From Gammaproteobacteria bacterium (lineage in GTDB: Bacteria > Pseudomonadota > Gammaproteobacteria > Granulosicoccales > Granulosicoccaceae): a stretch of 64,000 bases of DNA. The stretch covers positions 1 to 64,000 of the forward strand of contig JAHQVR010000245.1 in assembly GCA_019634245.1 (NCBI GenBank), read 5' to 3'. Within the stretch, counting starts at the first letter, position 1. Every line of letters begins with the position of its first letter. The position numbers and the translations under genes were made by a program. Under the pieces are notes generated by a model. The model did no database searches. It had not been told where the DNA came from and was given only the letters and a program-made list of their open reading frames with translations. Shown here one piece after another: positions 9,211 through 18,817 of this stretch.

Positions 9211-10263
9211 CTAGATGCTAAGCGAGGTGCAATTCTGCTCATTCGAGTCCATGGCGAGATCGATAACTCGTTGCAATTTTGCGCCACGCTCAAAACTGGG
9301 TTGGACATTGGTACCTTGCGCGATAGCTTGAGCAAACTGTTTATATAACGATTCAATCGGTTTGGGTTCTATGTTCCGCCACTTGGCTGATTGCAGATCC
9401 TCACCTGTGCACATGCGCAAACTATCTTCACCATTACTGTGAATGAGTTCGATACCACCTTGGGTGCCGTATAGTCGCAGTTTCAGATCGTTTAAATGTC
9501 CGGAGGCGAATCGGCTGGCATGTATAACGCCTGCACAGGTGTCTCCCAAAGACAGATGCATAGCGAAACTGTCATTGGCATCCAAAGGATAGGGTCCAAT
9601 TTTATCGTCTTTTGCTTTGTGGAATGTTTTTAATCGACACGATACGTCGGTGGCATCTTTCCCAGCCGCGTATGTCGCAAGATCGAGAATATGTACGCCC
9701 ACATCGCCCAAAACGCCGAGTGAGCCATGCGCTGTGGACAGTCGCCACAACCACTGCTCTTCGGTTTTCCAGTCTCCCCATGCCGGTTGGGTTAACCAAC
9801 TTTGTAAGTAGGAGGCTTCAAAGTGGCGAATGTCTCCAATCTCTCCATTGGCGACGATCTCTTTAACTTGATGAAGGACACCGACGTTGCGGTAGCTGAG
9901 ATTAACCATGTTCACAACCCCGGACTGCTTTGCAGCAGCGGCCATTTCTTGAGCTGCTGGATAATTGTCCGCTAACGGTTTTTCGCACAAAACGTGTTTT
10001 TTGGCAGCCAATAATGGCAAAGTGGTGGGGTGATGTATTCGGTCGGGTGTCACGTTGCAAGCAGCATCGAACTCTCCCCACTCAAGTGCTGCTTCAAGCG
10101 ATTCAAAGCGATGCTTAATGTCGTATTTGTCGCAAAAGCTACCGAGATTTTCTGAGTTGGTATCAACTCCCGCAATGACGTCAACGCCTTTGATGGACTT
10201 AAACGATGAGGCATGAGTATTGGCCATGCCACCGGTACCCAAAATCAACAATCGGATCGTCAT
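9211..10263 (-). CDS. Gfo/Idh/MocA-family NAD(P)-dependent oxidoreductase
   Basis: 350 residues. The N-terminal Rossmann motif LLILGTGGMANTHASSF binds NAD(P), and the family hallmark Glu-Lys-Pro occurs as HVLCEKPLA (about residues 88-96), whose Lys takes part in hydride transfer. The C-terminal half is the alpha/beta dimerisation domain typical of inositol, glucose-fructose and other sugar dehydrogenases. It is encoded two bases after a ThuA-domain gene on the same strand. This pairing is common in sugar or sugar-acid catabolic operons, so oxidation of a cyclic polyol or sugar derivative is the best guess. Confidence 0.85.
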   Translation of the reverse strand: MTIRLLILGTGGMANTHASSFKSIKGVDVIAGVDTNSENLGSFCDKYDIKHRFESLEAALEWGEFDAACNVTPDRIHHPTTLPLLAAKKHVLCEKPLADNYPAAQEMAAAAKQSGVVNMVNLSYRNVGVLHQVKEIVANGEIGDIRHFEASYLQSWLTQPAWGDWKTEEQWLWRLSTAHGSLGVLGDVGVHILDLATYAAGKDATDVSCRLKTFHKAKDDKIGPYPLDANDSFAMHLSLGDTCAGVIHASRFASGHLNDLKLRLYGTQGGIELIHSNGEDSLRMCTGEDLQSAKWRNIEPKPIESLYKQFAQAIAQGTNVQPSFERGAKLQRVIDLAMDSNEQNCTSLSI

Positions 10264-10265
10264 GG

Positions 10266-11051
10266 TTATTTAAACCCTTCTTCGCCATCACTGTGTAGCT
10301 TGGGGCCACGTTCCTGTATCGGTTCTAAAGCGGATTCCACCGGGGTATTCGGTGCGTCTGTCACATCCATGACAGGATGAGACTCGTTATTCGCCCACTT
10401 GACACTGTTGATCAGAACTTTTTTAACGTTGGCGTCGTGGTAGGTTGGGTAAGTTTCATGTCCGGGGCGAAAGTAAAATATATTGCCAGCGCCTCGCCGG
10501 TAAGTCAGGCCAGAGCGGAAAACCTCTCCCCCCTGAAACCAACTGATAAACACAGTTTCTAGGGGTTCTGGTACACCAAATGGCTCTCCATACATCTCTT
10601 CGTTTTCCAATTCGAAGTGTAAAGGCAACCCTTGGGCAATCGGGTGGTTGCGGGAGGTCACCCACAGGCGCTCTCTTTCTCCGGCTTCGCGCCAGGTGAG
10701 ATTGCAAGGCGTGCCCATCAGATGTTTGAATATTTTAGCGAAATGGGCTGAGTGCAGTAGGATCAAACCCATACCTGCCCAAACCCGCAGAGCGACTCTT
10801 TGAACGACTTCGTCCCGCACATCACCGTGGGCGGCATGTCCCCACCAGATCAGTACATCCGTATCATCCAAACGTTGCTGGCTGAGGCCATGCTCGGGTT
10901 CTTGTAGCGTAGCAGTGCTGGCTTGAATGTCTGGATCTTGGTTGAGTGCATCGGCGATGCAGCCATGCATGCCGTTTGGGTACAGTGAGGCGACCACAGC
11001 ATTGGTTTGCTCATGAACGTTTTCACCCCAGACAACAGTTTTAATGGGCAT
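10266..11051 (-). CDS. ThuA-domain (trehalose-utilisation type) protein
   Basis: 261 residues. The sequence follows the ThuA, class-I glutamine-amidotransferase-like fold: [12 protein letters not shown] at the start, [14 protein letters not shown] (about residues 72-85), [14 protein letters not shown], and [14 protein letters not shown] near the end. Family members are linked to sugar uptake and metabolism (Sinorhizobium thuA, trehalose/maltitol), acting in 3-keto-sugar conversion. The ATG at 11051 gives the family N-terminus and has an AGGT upstream; an upstream start at 11081 is less likely. It is the first gene of a pair with the Gfo/Idh/MocA oxidoreductase. Confidence 0.8.
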   Translation of the reverse strand: MPIKTVVWGENVHEQTNAVVASLYPNGMHGCIADALNQDPDIQASTATLQEPEHGLSQQRLDDTDVLIWWGHAAHGDVRDEVVQRVALRVWAGMGLILLHSAHFAKIFKHLMGTPCNLTWREAGERERLWVTSRNHPIAQGLPLHFELENEEMYGEPFGVPEPLETVFISWFQGGEVFRSGLTYRRGAGNIFYFRPGHETYPTYHDANVKKVLINSVKWANNESHPVMDVTDAPNTPVESALEPIQERGPKLHSDGEEGFK

Positions 11052-11340
11052 AAAAATACCTGTAAGAGTTCTTTGCATCAAAATGGACGTATGGATCGGA
11101 AACTACCACGAACGACGCTAGATGGGTGTAAACGCGCTTGGGCTATATCGGTGCGGTTACAGTAGGGTCTAATTGGGCGAGGGCAAATAAGCCTACTCAG
11201 GGGCGAGAAGCGCGTGTGCAAGCTCCCCTTGCTAGGTTAAATTTTCCAAGATTGGAATAATTCCAACAGATTCTTTCGCTTTTGCGCCCAAGTGGATTTT
11301 TAAACTTATCTGTGCAGGGTGCTCCGGGAAGCAACTCACG

Positions 11341-12522
11341 TTAACTGGCCACTTGAAGGGGCGCTACCTCATCAGATAGGCACTGCCGAAGCGACGGATG
11401 TATTTCGCGCTCATGTGCTTGCAAAAAGCTGGAGATTATCTGGCAGGCAATAGATTCCTTCTCAGAATCGTCTACGGTTATATTTAATTTTTCAGGGTAT
11501 TTGCTGAAATTTTCATCAAAGCCCTTTGGTAGACCATAGGATTCGACAATCTGATCGTTGTCTTTTTTGAAAATTGAGTAAAATTCTTCTGCTTGCTGCC
11601 TGTTAATCACATCCGCCTTATGCTGGTCTTTAATACATTCAACATGCGTAACGAAGCTTTTTCGCAGAGCATCCCAATCCCCTATCATCGATTGAGAACT
11701 GTTTTTAGTCAATATTGTTGGGTGTAATCGTAAATTCTCTGCAATTATATTGTTGAGCTTGAAAAGCGCTAATTGGGCCGAAAAAGACAGGGAGGTATTT
11801 GAAGCAGAAATTCTACTGTAATCCAAAGCATCGGGTTGGAAGCCTACGATACTACCAAAGTCATCCACAACATCTTGCTCTACAAGTTGCGATCTCTCAT
11901 ACAATCTGACAATCATATTGTCTTGTCCGAACACGCTAGACCATAAATCCAAAAGTCGAACATAGCTGTAGTAGTGCGATAGTCGATTAGCAGCAGGTAG
12001 TTCGAACGGCAGTGTGTGGCCGGCTCTGAGAATGGTGCTGTATCCGCTGATAGCCAACTGATCTTGTCGACGCAGATAAACAATCACTCTGATTTCATCG
12101 TAGAGGGGCTGCAGAAAGTCTCTTAATTTTTCAAGTTCGGCAGGATGTACTAATCGGGACTGTAAGTGCTCCGAGGAATATACCACTGTGCTGCCACTAG
12201 AATGTTTTGCTTGAAACTTTTTTATTTCCTTTTTATGTTTTTTCTCAAAGCGGTTTGCCCAGCGAGCCCGCTTTATTGGATCGGATAAATCTACCGAGTT
12301 GTTCATCGGGTGGCTGTCCACATTTCTTGTGGCATACCAGATGAGTCTAAAATTGCTTAAATACCCGCAATCGATAGGATATAGCAATCCATTGGTGCTT
12401 AATTCACGCTGATTATCGAGCATGAATTTTTGAACCGAGGAAGTTCCCGTTTTCTCAGTGCCAATGTGGATGTAGGCGACTCGTGGGGCCGCTTTTATTT
12501 TTTTTGTAGCTCTGAAAATCAT
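11341..12522 (-). CDS. Sulfotransferase-family protein
   Basis: 393 residues. The N-terminal AYIHIGTEKTGTSSVQKFM matches the PAPS 5'-phosphosulfate-binding loop of sulfotransferases. A segment IRVIVYLRRQDQLAISGYSTIL (quoted in part, about residues 150-170) corresponds to the 3'-phosphate-binding motif with its conserved Arg and Ser. The rest is helical and charged, as in bacterial glycan or lipid sulfotransferases. It stands alone, with 259 bp of apparently non-coding DNA downstream and 138 bp upstream. The acceptor is unknown, but nearby glycosyltransferases make a surface glycan plausible. Confidence 0.72.
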   Translation of the reverse strand: MIFRATKKIKAAPRVAYIHIGTEKTGTSSVQKFMLDNQRELSTNGLLYPIDCGYLSNFRLIWYATRNVDSHPMNNSVDLSDPIKRARWANRFEKKHKKEIKKFQAKHSSGSTVVYSSEHLQSRLVHPAELEKLRDFLQPLYDEIRVIVYLRRQDQLAISGYSTILRAGHTLPFELPAANRLSHYYSYVRLLDLWSSVFGQDNMIVRLYERSQLVEQDVVDDFGSIVGFQPDALDYSRISASNTSLSFSAQLALFKLNNIIAENLRLHPTILTKNSSQSMIGDWDALRKSFVTHVECIKDQHKADVINRQQAEEFYSIFKKDNDQIVESYGLPKGFDENFSKYPEKLNITVDDSEKESIACQIISSFLQAHEREIHPSLRQCLSDEVAPLQVAS

Positions 12523-12660
12523 GGTGCTTTTGTTAGGGATAAAGTCTGTTGTAGGCAGACCTTATAGTAGTTAATAAGGCCTACACCGAATGACTTTCGA
12601 TATAGCGCTTTTTCAAAGCAATTTCAGCACCAGAAGTTTGGCAGCCGCATGGTAACGGGC

Positions 12661-14958
12661 CTATGCGGCTTTGGATCCGTCTCTGGAGCCCACATTGACC
12701 CATCGTGTCAACACTCGATCAAGCTCATCCAGTGTGACGGGTTTACTGACAAAATCGTCCATGCCATTTGCAAGGCACTCTTCACGATCTCCCGTCATGG
12801 CATTCGCTGTAAGGGCAACGATGGGCGTGGGCTCAAGATTGTTTTCACTCTCGATTTTGCGTATCGCTGCGGTTGCGTCGTGCCCATTCATCTCAGGCAT
12901 GAAAATGTCCATAAATATCAAATCTGGTTTGAACTCCTGAAAGGCATCGATGCCCAGTAAACCGTTATCGGCGACGTCTAATTCAAAATCATCCAACATA
13001 CTGGTGATGACCAATTGGTTGACCGGATTGTCCTCGACGATCAGAATTTTGATGTCGTGAATGGGTCCTGTGTCTGCTTCGTACTCTTCAACTTCTGGTT
13101 CAAGTGGCTGTTCTTTGCGTCGTTCCGAAGCGGGTAGTTCTGATGTGGCTGTAGGTTCTGTGATGGGCCAATCCGAACTTCTTCGCCTCTGTTGTTGCAA
13201 TGAGGATTGGTCATTCAGGGCATCACCGAGGGTCGATTGCAATTGTGAGGCTCGAGCCGGTTTTATCAAGAATCCAGCAAAACCTAGTTCCAACATTTTC
13301 TGTCGAGCAACCGATTGATCAACAGATGTCAGCAGAACGACGGGTATGTTTTGAATTCCAGGTCTGGTCTTCATCTCACTGCAAAGTTCATGACCATCTG
13401 TGCCGGGCATTTGGTAATCGATAATTGCAATGTCGAACGGATCTTGCCTGCCGTGGTGATCCTCAAGTATTTGGAGTGCTTCTTCAGCACCTCCGGCAGA
13501 AATAACACTCATACCCCAGCTTGACAGTCGACGGCTTAGAATATCGCAGTTAACTGGTAGATCATCCACCACTAAGGCTTTTTTTCCAGCGAAGTCATAT
13601 TGACTGCTTTTGGTTTCTGCCTGATAACTCTCATCAATAGGCAGTCTTAGATGAAAGGCGAAAACCGAACCGCTCCCTTTTTTTGAAGAAACGCTAATCT
13701 CGCTGCCCATGAGTTTTAACAGACGTTTGGAAATGGCGAGACCTAATCCGGTACCTTCGTATTTCCGATTCGCCGCACTATCAACTTGTTCAAATTCGCT
13801 AAAAATTTTCTCCAGCTTCTCTGGCTCTATGCCAATGCCGGTGTCGGTTATAGAAACATTGAGATGTGCGCGTCCATCGATGGCTTCACCTGTGATATCA
13901 ATCAATACATGCCCCGACTCGGTAAATTTCACGGCATTACCGGCCAGGTTGGTGAGCACTTGTCGAATTCGACCAACGTCGCCGATAACGGACTGTGGTA
14001 GTCCGGCTTCGTAATTGATCACGAGCTCAATTCCTTTTTTGTGAGCCCGAGTTGCAAGCAGAGCGCCAACGTCCTCGACAGTAGATTGCAGGTTAAAGGA
14101 GCTCTTGTCCAATTCCAGCTTGTCTGCTTCGATCTTGGAAAAATCGAGGATATCGTTAATGATAGTCAGCAGCGCTAGCCCAGAATTAGATACAGTTTCG
14201 GCATACAGTTTTTGATCGGCATTGAGCTTAGTTTCAAGCAGCAGTTCTGCCATACCTATAACACCATTCATCGGTGTGCGAATTTCATGGCTCATGTTAG
14301 CCAAGAACACAGATTTTGCTTTGGCGGATGCTTCCGCTTCAAGACGAGCCTTCTTAAGCTCATTTTCGCGTAAGGTCAGAGCAATTTCACTTTTCTTTAT
14401 TGCCGTGACATCGGATCGGAAATCAACAATATGTCCATTGCCCAATCGCCTTAGAATAATCTGGTGATAGGTATCCGATGCTGCGGAATATACGGTATCG
14501 CTTCTGCCGTCCAGTAGGTAGGCTTTACGTCGTTCTTTAAACTCTTTTATCCAAATATCCCGTTCCATCTCATTGTCGAACTCAAACTCTGCTTGGGCTC
14601 TCAAAAGGTCATCGTTATTCATTCCTACAGCGATGTCCAGATTGTTTCGTGCCATAAAACGTCTGGCTGCCTCGTTGTATTCGAGAATGTTTTCATTCTC
14701 GTCAAAGATAATTAACGAGGCATCCACGACATCCAAGGCCCCTTTGAAATGATCAGTAATGTCATTGGAGGCGTTTGCGGTTATCGTAAGTAATGTGCCT
14801 ATGATCAGTACCAATAGTGCACTGAGTGCAGGCGCCACGATAACGAGTTGATCCTTTTCCAAATCGGCGGTGCTGAACACCATATGCAGGAATACACCCA
14901 ATAGGCCTGAAGAGATCAGCAGGATAGGGAACCATATTTTTGCTTTTCTAGTATTCAT
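12661..14958 (-). CDS. Hybrid sensor histidine kinase with two receiver domains
   Basis: 765 residues. Two membrane helices (about 9-27 and 37-60) with almost no periplasmic loop are followed by a PAS domain (about 75-190). The HisKA domain has LANMSHEIRTPMNG with phospho-accepting His224. The ATPase domain shows the N box NLAGNAVKFTESG, G1 DTGIGIEPE and G2 GTGLGLAISKRL. A first receiver (about 455-575) has ALVVDDLPVN, IIDYQMPG and FLIKPA; a second (about 635-755) has ILIVEDNPVN, FMDIFMPEMNG and DFVSKP. No output domain or Hpt domain is present, so it should signal through a separate phosphotransfer protein, much like BarA/ArcB-type kinases. The minimal periplasmic part suggests sensing in the membrane or cytoplasm. 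Confidence 0.92.
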   Translation of the reverse strand: MNTRKAKIWFPILLISSGLLGVFLHMVFSTADLEKDQLVIVAPALSALLVLIIGTLLTITANASNDITDHFKGALDVVDASLIIFDENENILEYNEAARRFMARNNLDIAVGMNNDDLLRAQAEFEFDNEMERDIWIKEFKERRKAYLLDGRSDTVYSAASDTYHQIILRRLGNGHIVDFRSDVTAIKKSEIALTLRENELKKARLEAEASAKAKSVFLANMSHEIRTPMNGVIGMAELLLETKLNADQKLYAETVSNSGLALLTIINDILDFSKIEADKLELDKSSFNLQSTVEDVGALLATRAHKKGIELVINYEAGLPQSVIGDVGRIRQVLTNLAGNAVKFTESGHVLIDITGEAIDGRAHLNVSITDTGIGIEPEKLEKIFSEFEQVDSAANRKYEGTGLGLAISKRLLKLMGSEISVSSKKGSGSVFAFHLRLPIDESYQAETKSSQYDFAGKKALVVDDLPVNCDILSRRLSSWGMSVISAGGAEEALQILEDHHGRQDPFDIAIIDYQMPGTDGHELCSEMKTRPGIQNIPVVLLTSVDQSVARQKMLELGFAGFLIKPARASQLQSTLGDALNDQSSLQQQRRRSSDWPITEPTATSELPASERRKEQPLEPEVEEYEADTGPIHDIKILIVEDNPVNQLVITSMLDDFELDVADNGLLGIDAFQEFKPDLIFMDIFMPEMNGHDATAAIRKIESENNLEPTPIVALTANAMTGDREECLANGMDDFVSKPVTLDELDRVLTRWVNVGSRDGSKAA

Positions 14959-15106
14959 ACTGCTTTTTGCTCTGAGGCTTAGAGTGGATCGGCCTAAGTT
15001 TTAGTGGTTCCGGCCATTTGTCTCACCGTGACTTTGCGGTCAATCGCAAATGTATGAGACCTCAGTGATTTATCGGCTTAGCGCCCTGAATCCTGTGTGA
15101 TGTGAG

Positions 15107-16171
15107 TCACGATCTGCTCTTGAATGTTCTAGCGAGATAATTCAAGCCCAAAGGGCCTGCGAGAATAATGAAGATAAAGCGGCAGGCGTGGACTAATGCG
15201 ACGAGGCCTGCATCAAGACCAAGTGCCAGTGCGATTAAACTGACTTCGGCAATTCCGCCGGGAGCGAAGGCCAAAAACAACACTAAAAATCCTTTGTCTA
15301 TAACGACAGAGAGTCCTAAGGCCAGAAGGGCAGCCGATACTAGGGCACCAATAGTAAACACGATGGAGGCGCCAGCAAGCATTTTGTAAGAATGACGAGG
15401 ACCACTCGCGACCTCATGGCCAAGAACCAGTCCAAAGACGAATAAGGCAACGGTTTTAACAATTTCGGGTGCTTCAATAGTTATATCCGTTAAACCTGTG
15501 AGAAGCGCGCAGATCATCATCGGTAGAATCACATGTACTCCCGGCCATTTGAGTTTTTCAGCAAGAAAATAACAGGCCACTATGAGTGCTAACAATCCGA
15601 TCAGCGATGTACCGTTTGCCCATTCAAAACTTGCAACGAATGGATTAGGGTCGGTGGGTATTCCCAGAAAACGGGCGAGTAGTGAGATAGACGCCACGAC
15701 AAATACCACTCGAATCGTATGGGCTATGACGATTTGAGCCCGGTTGCTGGTGTCTCCTGACACCGCTAATAGCATTGACAACCCACCGGGGAGCGCCGTC
15801 AGGAATGCGCTTGGCTTCGGCAGTTTGGTGCTGTGTTCAAACCAACGAGTGCCTACAGTGACAAACAGTGTGGTTATCAGTACGGCGGACACTATCGCAA
15901 ATACTAAATCCGCTGAATTTTGCAGCACGCTGTTTGCGACCGATGGCCCCAAGGATACGCCTATCGCAACCCGCATCCAGCGTTCTATTTTTGAGGGTAG
16001 CGGTTGGAGCGGTGCTCCTAAAAAGGTCGCTACAGACACTGAAGCGAGACTGCCAATCAGCCAAGGTATCGGAAAGTTGCCAAGCACTGCGAGCAACGCA
16101 CCGAATAAGCCGGTGATAATGGTTAAACCCAGTTTTGAGTAGTAGCCTATTGGTACGATGTGCATGCGCAT
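15107..16171 (-). CDS. AbrB-family membrane protein (putative transporter)
   Basis: 354 residues with about ten membrane helices. It has the duplicated AbrB-family domain: GALLAVLGNFPIPWLIGSL and PGGLSMLLAVSGD in the first half, and VHVILPMMICALLTG and APGGIAEVSLIALALGLD in the second. The family is often mislabelled 'ammonia monooxygenase' or 'transcriptional regulator'; its members are integral membrane proteins of uncertain transport role. Nothing in the sequence supports either label. It diverges across 69 bp from the small-molecule kinase gene at 16241. Confidence 0.8.
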   Translation of the reverse strand: MRMHIVPIGYYSKLGLTIITGLFGALLAVLGNFPIPWLIGSLASVSVATFLGAPLQPLPSKIERWMRVAIGVSLGPSVANSVLQNSADLVFAIVSAVLITTLFVTVGTRWFEHSTKLPKPSAFLTALPGGLSMLLAVSGDTSNRAQIVIAHTIRVVFVVASISLLARFLGIPTDPNPFVASFEWANGTSLIGLLALIVACYFLAEKLKWPGVHVILPMMICALLTGLTDITIEAPEIVKTVALFVFGLVLGHEVASGPRHSYKMLAGASIVFTIGALVSAALLALGLSVVIDKGFLVLFLAFAPGGIAEVSLIALALGLDAGLVALVHACRFIFIILAGPLGLNYLARTFKSRS

Positions 16172-16240
16172 CGAGTTAATTTAAATTCAAAGGCTCTGGC
16201 ATAATTTGAACGTTCTTACCTATTACTGGAATGCGAGTTC

Positions 16241-17242
16241 TTGACCATATCCCAACTGAGTGATGACCTAATAGACGCCATTAGGGTTTGCACGAATGCT
16301 GACGCTATAAGCTCGGTTGATATGATACAGGAGCTATGGAGCGGATATGGTTATATCCTGCGAGTCGGTATTGAATCAACGGAACCTCGTGCACCGCAGT
16401 CAATCATCGTCAAGTCAATATCACCGGGTACCCACAACGATCACCCGCGCGGTTGGAACTCTGATCATTCTAATCATCGAAAAATTCGCTCTTATGCGGT
16501 CGAGGCTGCTTGGTACAGGCACTATTCGAAGGACTGTGAAGGGGTGTGCAGGATACCGAGCCTACTTGCCGCGAGCGAATCAAGCATGCGCAGTTGGCTT
16601 GTGCTTGAAGATTTGGACGTTCTCTACCCGAGACGGCACAGTCGATTAAACGCACGTTCCGTTGGGCCCTGTCTACAGTGGTTGGCTTGTTTTCACGCTC
16701 AATTCTTGGGGCATCAGGGGCAGCATCTGTGGCCGGTTGGCACTTACTGGCATCTGGGCACTCGGCAGGATGAATTTGCTGCGATGCCTGATGGGCCTGT
16801 GAAGCAGGCGGCCGAAAAATTGGACAGTACACTGCGCGGTGCGCGATATAAAACGTTGGTCCACGGTGATGCAAAAGTGGCAAACGTGTGTTTTTCTCGT
16901 ACGGGGGATGCTGTCGCCATGGTGGATTTTCAATATGTGGGTTGTGGCATCGGTGTACAGGATGTGGCTTATTTTCTGGGTAGTTGTCTTGATGAAGAAA
17001 CTTATGAGTCCTGTGAAGCACTACTGCTAGATTTTTACTTTTCGGCGTTAAAGGAGCGAATAGCTGATTCGGTAGCCATGGAAGTAGAAGCGGAGTGGCG
17101 CGCTTTGTATCCCATCGCTTGCGCTGACTTTCACAGATTTTTGCTCGGTTGGATGCCCACTCATCCGAAAATCAATAAATGCCTTGAAAAGACGACGTAC
17201 CTGGCTTTAGAGGCGTTATCGCTGCCAGTCACACGGAGTTGA
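16241..17242 (+). CDS. Small-molecule kinase of the EcKL/aminoglycoside-phosphotransferase type
   Basis: 333 residues with a TTG start. The protein-kinase-like small-molecule kinase fold is visible: SIIVKSISPG with the ATP-binding Lys, AVEAAWYRHY, the hinge WLVLEDLDVL, the catalytic loop LVHGDAKVANVCF (about residues 206-218) and the metal-binding AMVDFQYVGCGIGVQDVAYFL. These features match the ecdysteroid-kinase-like/choline-kinase superfamily, which phosphorylates hydroxyl groups of small alcohols, sterols or aminoglycosides. The Asp of HGD and of VDF are intact. The true substrate is unknown. A structured, inverted-repeat-rich stretch follows the stop. Confidence 0.75.
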   Translation: MTISQLSDDLIDAIRVCTNADAISSVDMIQELWSGYGYILRVGIESTEPRAPQSIIVKSISPGTHNDHPRGWNSDHSNHRKIRSYAVEAAWYRHYSKDCEGVCRIPSLLAASESSMRSWLVLEDLDVLYPRRHSRLNARSVGPCLQWLACFHAQFLGHQGQHLWPVGTYWHLGTRQDEFAAMPDGPVKQAAEKLDSTLRGARYKTLVHGDAKVANVCFSRTGDAVAMVDFQYVGCGIGVQDVAYFLGSCLDEETYESCEALLLDFYFSALKERIADSVAMEVEAEWRALYPIACADFHRFLLGWMPTHPKINKCLEKTTYLALEALSLPVTRS

Positions 17243-17279
17243 TTCTTATCAATCTGCACTGGCTCCGTTCAGGTAAATT

Positions 17280-17342
17280 GAGTAAATCGTCAGCCGTTGG
17301 CGGTATTTTGGACTTCGGCGCCGAATTTTCGCCAATTTACTC
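17280..17342. promoter_or_regulatory. Nested inverted repeats upstream of the TRAP genes
   Basis: GAGTAAAT (17280-17287) and TTGGCG (17297-17302) together mirror the continuous arm CGCCAATTTACTC (17330-17342). A 12-bp perfect palindrome TTCGGCGCCGAA (17314-17325) lies inside. The element sits between the kinase stop and the TRAP binding-protein start, about 160 bp before the ATG. It could be an operator, a transcript-end structure for the kinase gene, or both; there is no T-run. Confidence 0.35.
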
Positions 17343-17505
17343 ACAGTTTTGAATATCTTGGGCCTTTGGAACTGAGAAAAGCCCAGATCGCAAAACTTTC
17401 TCAACACAGGTATTATCTTGAGCTAAAATTCCGATTTACCCGATGGCGAGTCTAAAGGTCATGACTTGGTTTCGGTTACCACTTGTACTATCTTGGAGCG
17501 TATCT

Positions 17506-18603
17506 ATGTCTCGTCGTAGTTTTTTGAAAACGGGTTCTGTAGGAGTTGCCGCCGCCGCTGGTTCTGGCCTCATTACATCGGCACCCGCTATTGCACAGAG
17601 CAAAACTAAACTCACTGTAGTGTCTACCTGGCCACGTGACTTCCCAGGTCTAGGTGTCAGTGCTCAACGCCTGGTGGCTCGTATTGCAGAGTTATCAGAA
17701 GGTCGAATCGAAACCGAATATTTTGCGGCTGGCGAACGCGTTGGAGCGTTCGATTCCTTCGATGAAGTTGCCTCTGGCAACGCTCAGGCTTACATCGCCG
17801 CTGATTATTATTGGAAAGGTAAGCACCCAGCATGGGCATACTTCACGGCTGTTCCTATGGGGCTTACTACCACTGAATGGACAGCTTGGATCAACTTTAT
17901 GGATGGCCAGGCGCTTTGGGACGAAGTTGCTGATGGTTTCGGCTTGAAGTGTCTACCCTGCGGGTCTACTGGTTGTCAGATGGGTGGCTGGTTTAACAAA
18001 GAAATAGAAACCGCTGATGATTTGAAAGGTCTGAAAATGCGTATCCCGGGTCTAGGTGGAGATGTTATGGCCAAGCTTGGTGCATCACCGGTGTCCTTGC
18101 CTGGTGGTCAAATCTATGAAAACCTTGTATCCGGTTCAATCGACGCAACGGAATGGGTAGGACCATACAACGACTATTTCATGAAGTTCTATGAAGCAGC
18201 CAAGTATTATTACTATCCTGGAATGCACGAAGCTGGCTCATCACTGTCGTTCGGTATGAACAAAGAGTGGTGGAGCGGGTTGTCGAAAATGGATCAGGAA
18301 ATCATTCGTGCGGCATGCCAGGAAGAGCACTCTCATCAATACCATGAAACAGTGGCCAACAATGGTCTGTATCTGAAAAAGATGATCGATGAGAACGGTA
18401 TCGAGCTGCGTGAGTTTAGTGAAGAGATCTATGACAGCTTTGGTGAAGCTGCTGACGAAGTGTTTGAAGAAACACGGGATCACAGTGAGCTGGCTGCCAA
18501 AGTACACGACAGTTTTATTGCTGCACGTGCTGAGCTCGGTGGTTGGATGAAGCTTGCTGCAATTGGCTACAGTTTGCAGCGTAACCGAGTTATCGGCATA
18601 TAG
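17506..18603 (+). CDS. TRAP transporter substrate-binding protein, TakP-like
   Basis: 365 residues from the ATG at 17506, which has GGAG about eight bases upstream; an in-frame ATG at 17443 lacks such support. The twin-arginine signal SRRSFLKTG and an AIAQ cleavage region direct folded export to the periplasm. The mature protein resembles the 2-oxoacid-binding TakP of Rhodobacter: GSTGCQMGGWFNKEI, LKMRIPGLGGDVM with the carboxylate-binding Arg, SIDATEWVGPYNDY, and AKYYYYPGMHE. This supports a monocarboxylic 2-oxo acid or similar ligand. A strong terminator separates it from the membrane subunit genes, a usual way to make more binding protein than permease. Confidence 0.88.
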   Translation: MSRRSFLKTGSVGVAAAAGSGLITSAPAIAQSKTKLTVVSTWPRDFPGLGVSAQRLVARIAELSEGRIETEYFAAGERVGAFDSFDEVASGNAQAYIAADYYWKGKHPAWAYFTAVPMGLTTTEWTAWINFMDGQALWDEVADGFGLKCLPCGSTGCQMGGWFNKEIETADDLKGLKMRIPGLGGDVMAKLGASPVSLPGGQIYENLVSGSIDATEWVGPYNDYFMKFYEAAKYYYYPGMHEAGSSLSFGMNKEWWSGLSKMDQEIIRAACQEEHSHQYHETVANNGLYLKKMIDENGIELREFSEEIYDSFGEAADEVFEETRDHSELAAKVHDSFIAARAELGGWMKLAAIGYSLQRNRVIGI

Positions 18604-18676
18604 GGCGATTCCATTCTAGTAAAGTTCACACGCTCTAAAACAATGCATAGCCTGTCAACAGGCTGGCGATGAGAAC

Positions 18677-18711
18677 AAGGGTCGAAGTCATCTGTGCTTC
18701 GACCCTTTTTT
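18677..18711 (+). terminator. Intrinsic terminator between TRAP binding protein and permease genes
   Basis: An 11-bp perfect stem AAGGGTCGAAG / CTTCGACCCTT with a nine-base loop is followed directly by a T tract. It sits 74 bp after the binding-protein stop and 107 bp before the DctQ-like start. Confidence 0.85.
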
Positions 18712-18817
18712 ATGTGTCATTTACATTGAACTAACGGGTGTTTTGGCAGTATCCTGCTATTTCCAGACTCAGTTTGGTCTGGACAGTCTTCTCTATTGCA
18801 AGCGTAGTTTTTGAATT

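Noticed and set aside
11052..11340. Non-coding stretch between the ThuA and sulfotransferase genes
   Set aside because: No convincing reading frame, RNA gene or hairpin was found, so nothing is annotated.
12641..12667. Hairpin GCCGCAT / ATGCGGC at the end of the histidine kinase gene
   Set aside because: It includes the kinase stop codon, has only seven pairs and a long loop, and no T-run on the minus strand, so I do not call a terminator.
16470..17021. 183-residue minus-strand frame inside the small-molecule kinase gene
   Set aside because: It is antisense to a gene with clear kinase motifs, is rich in His, Pro and Arg as antisense frames often are, and shows no domain.
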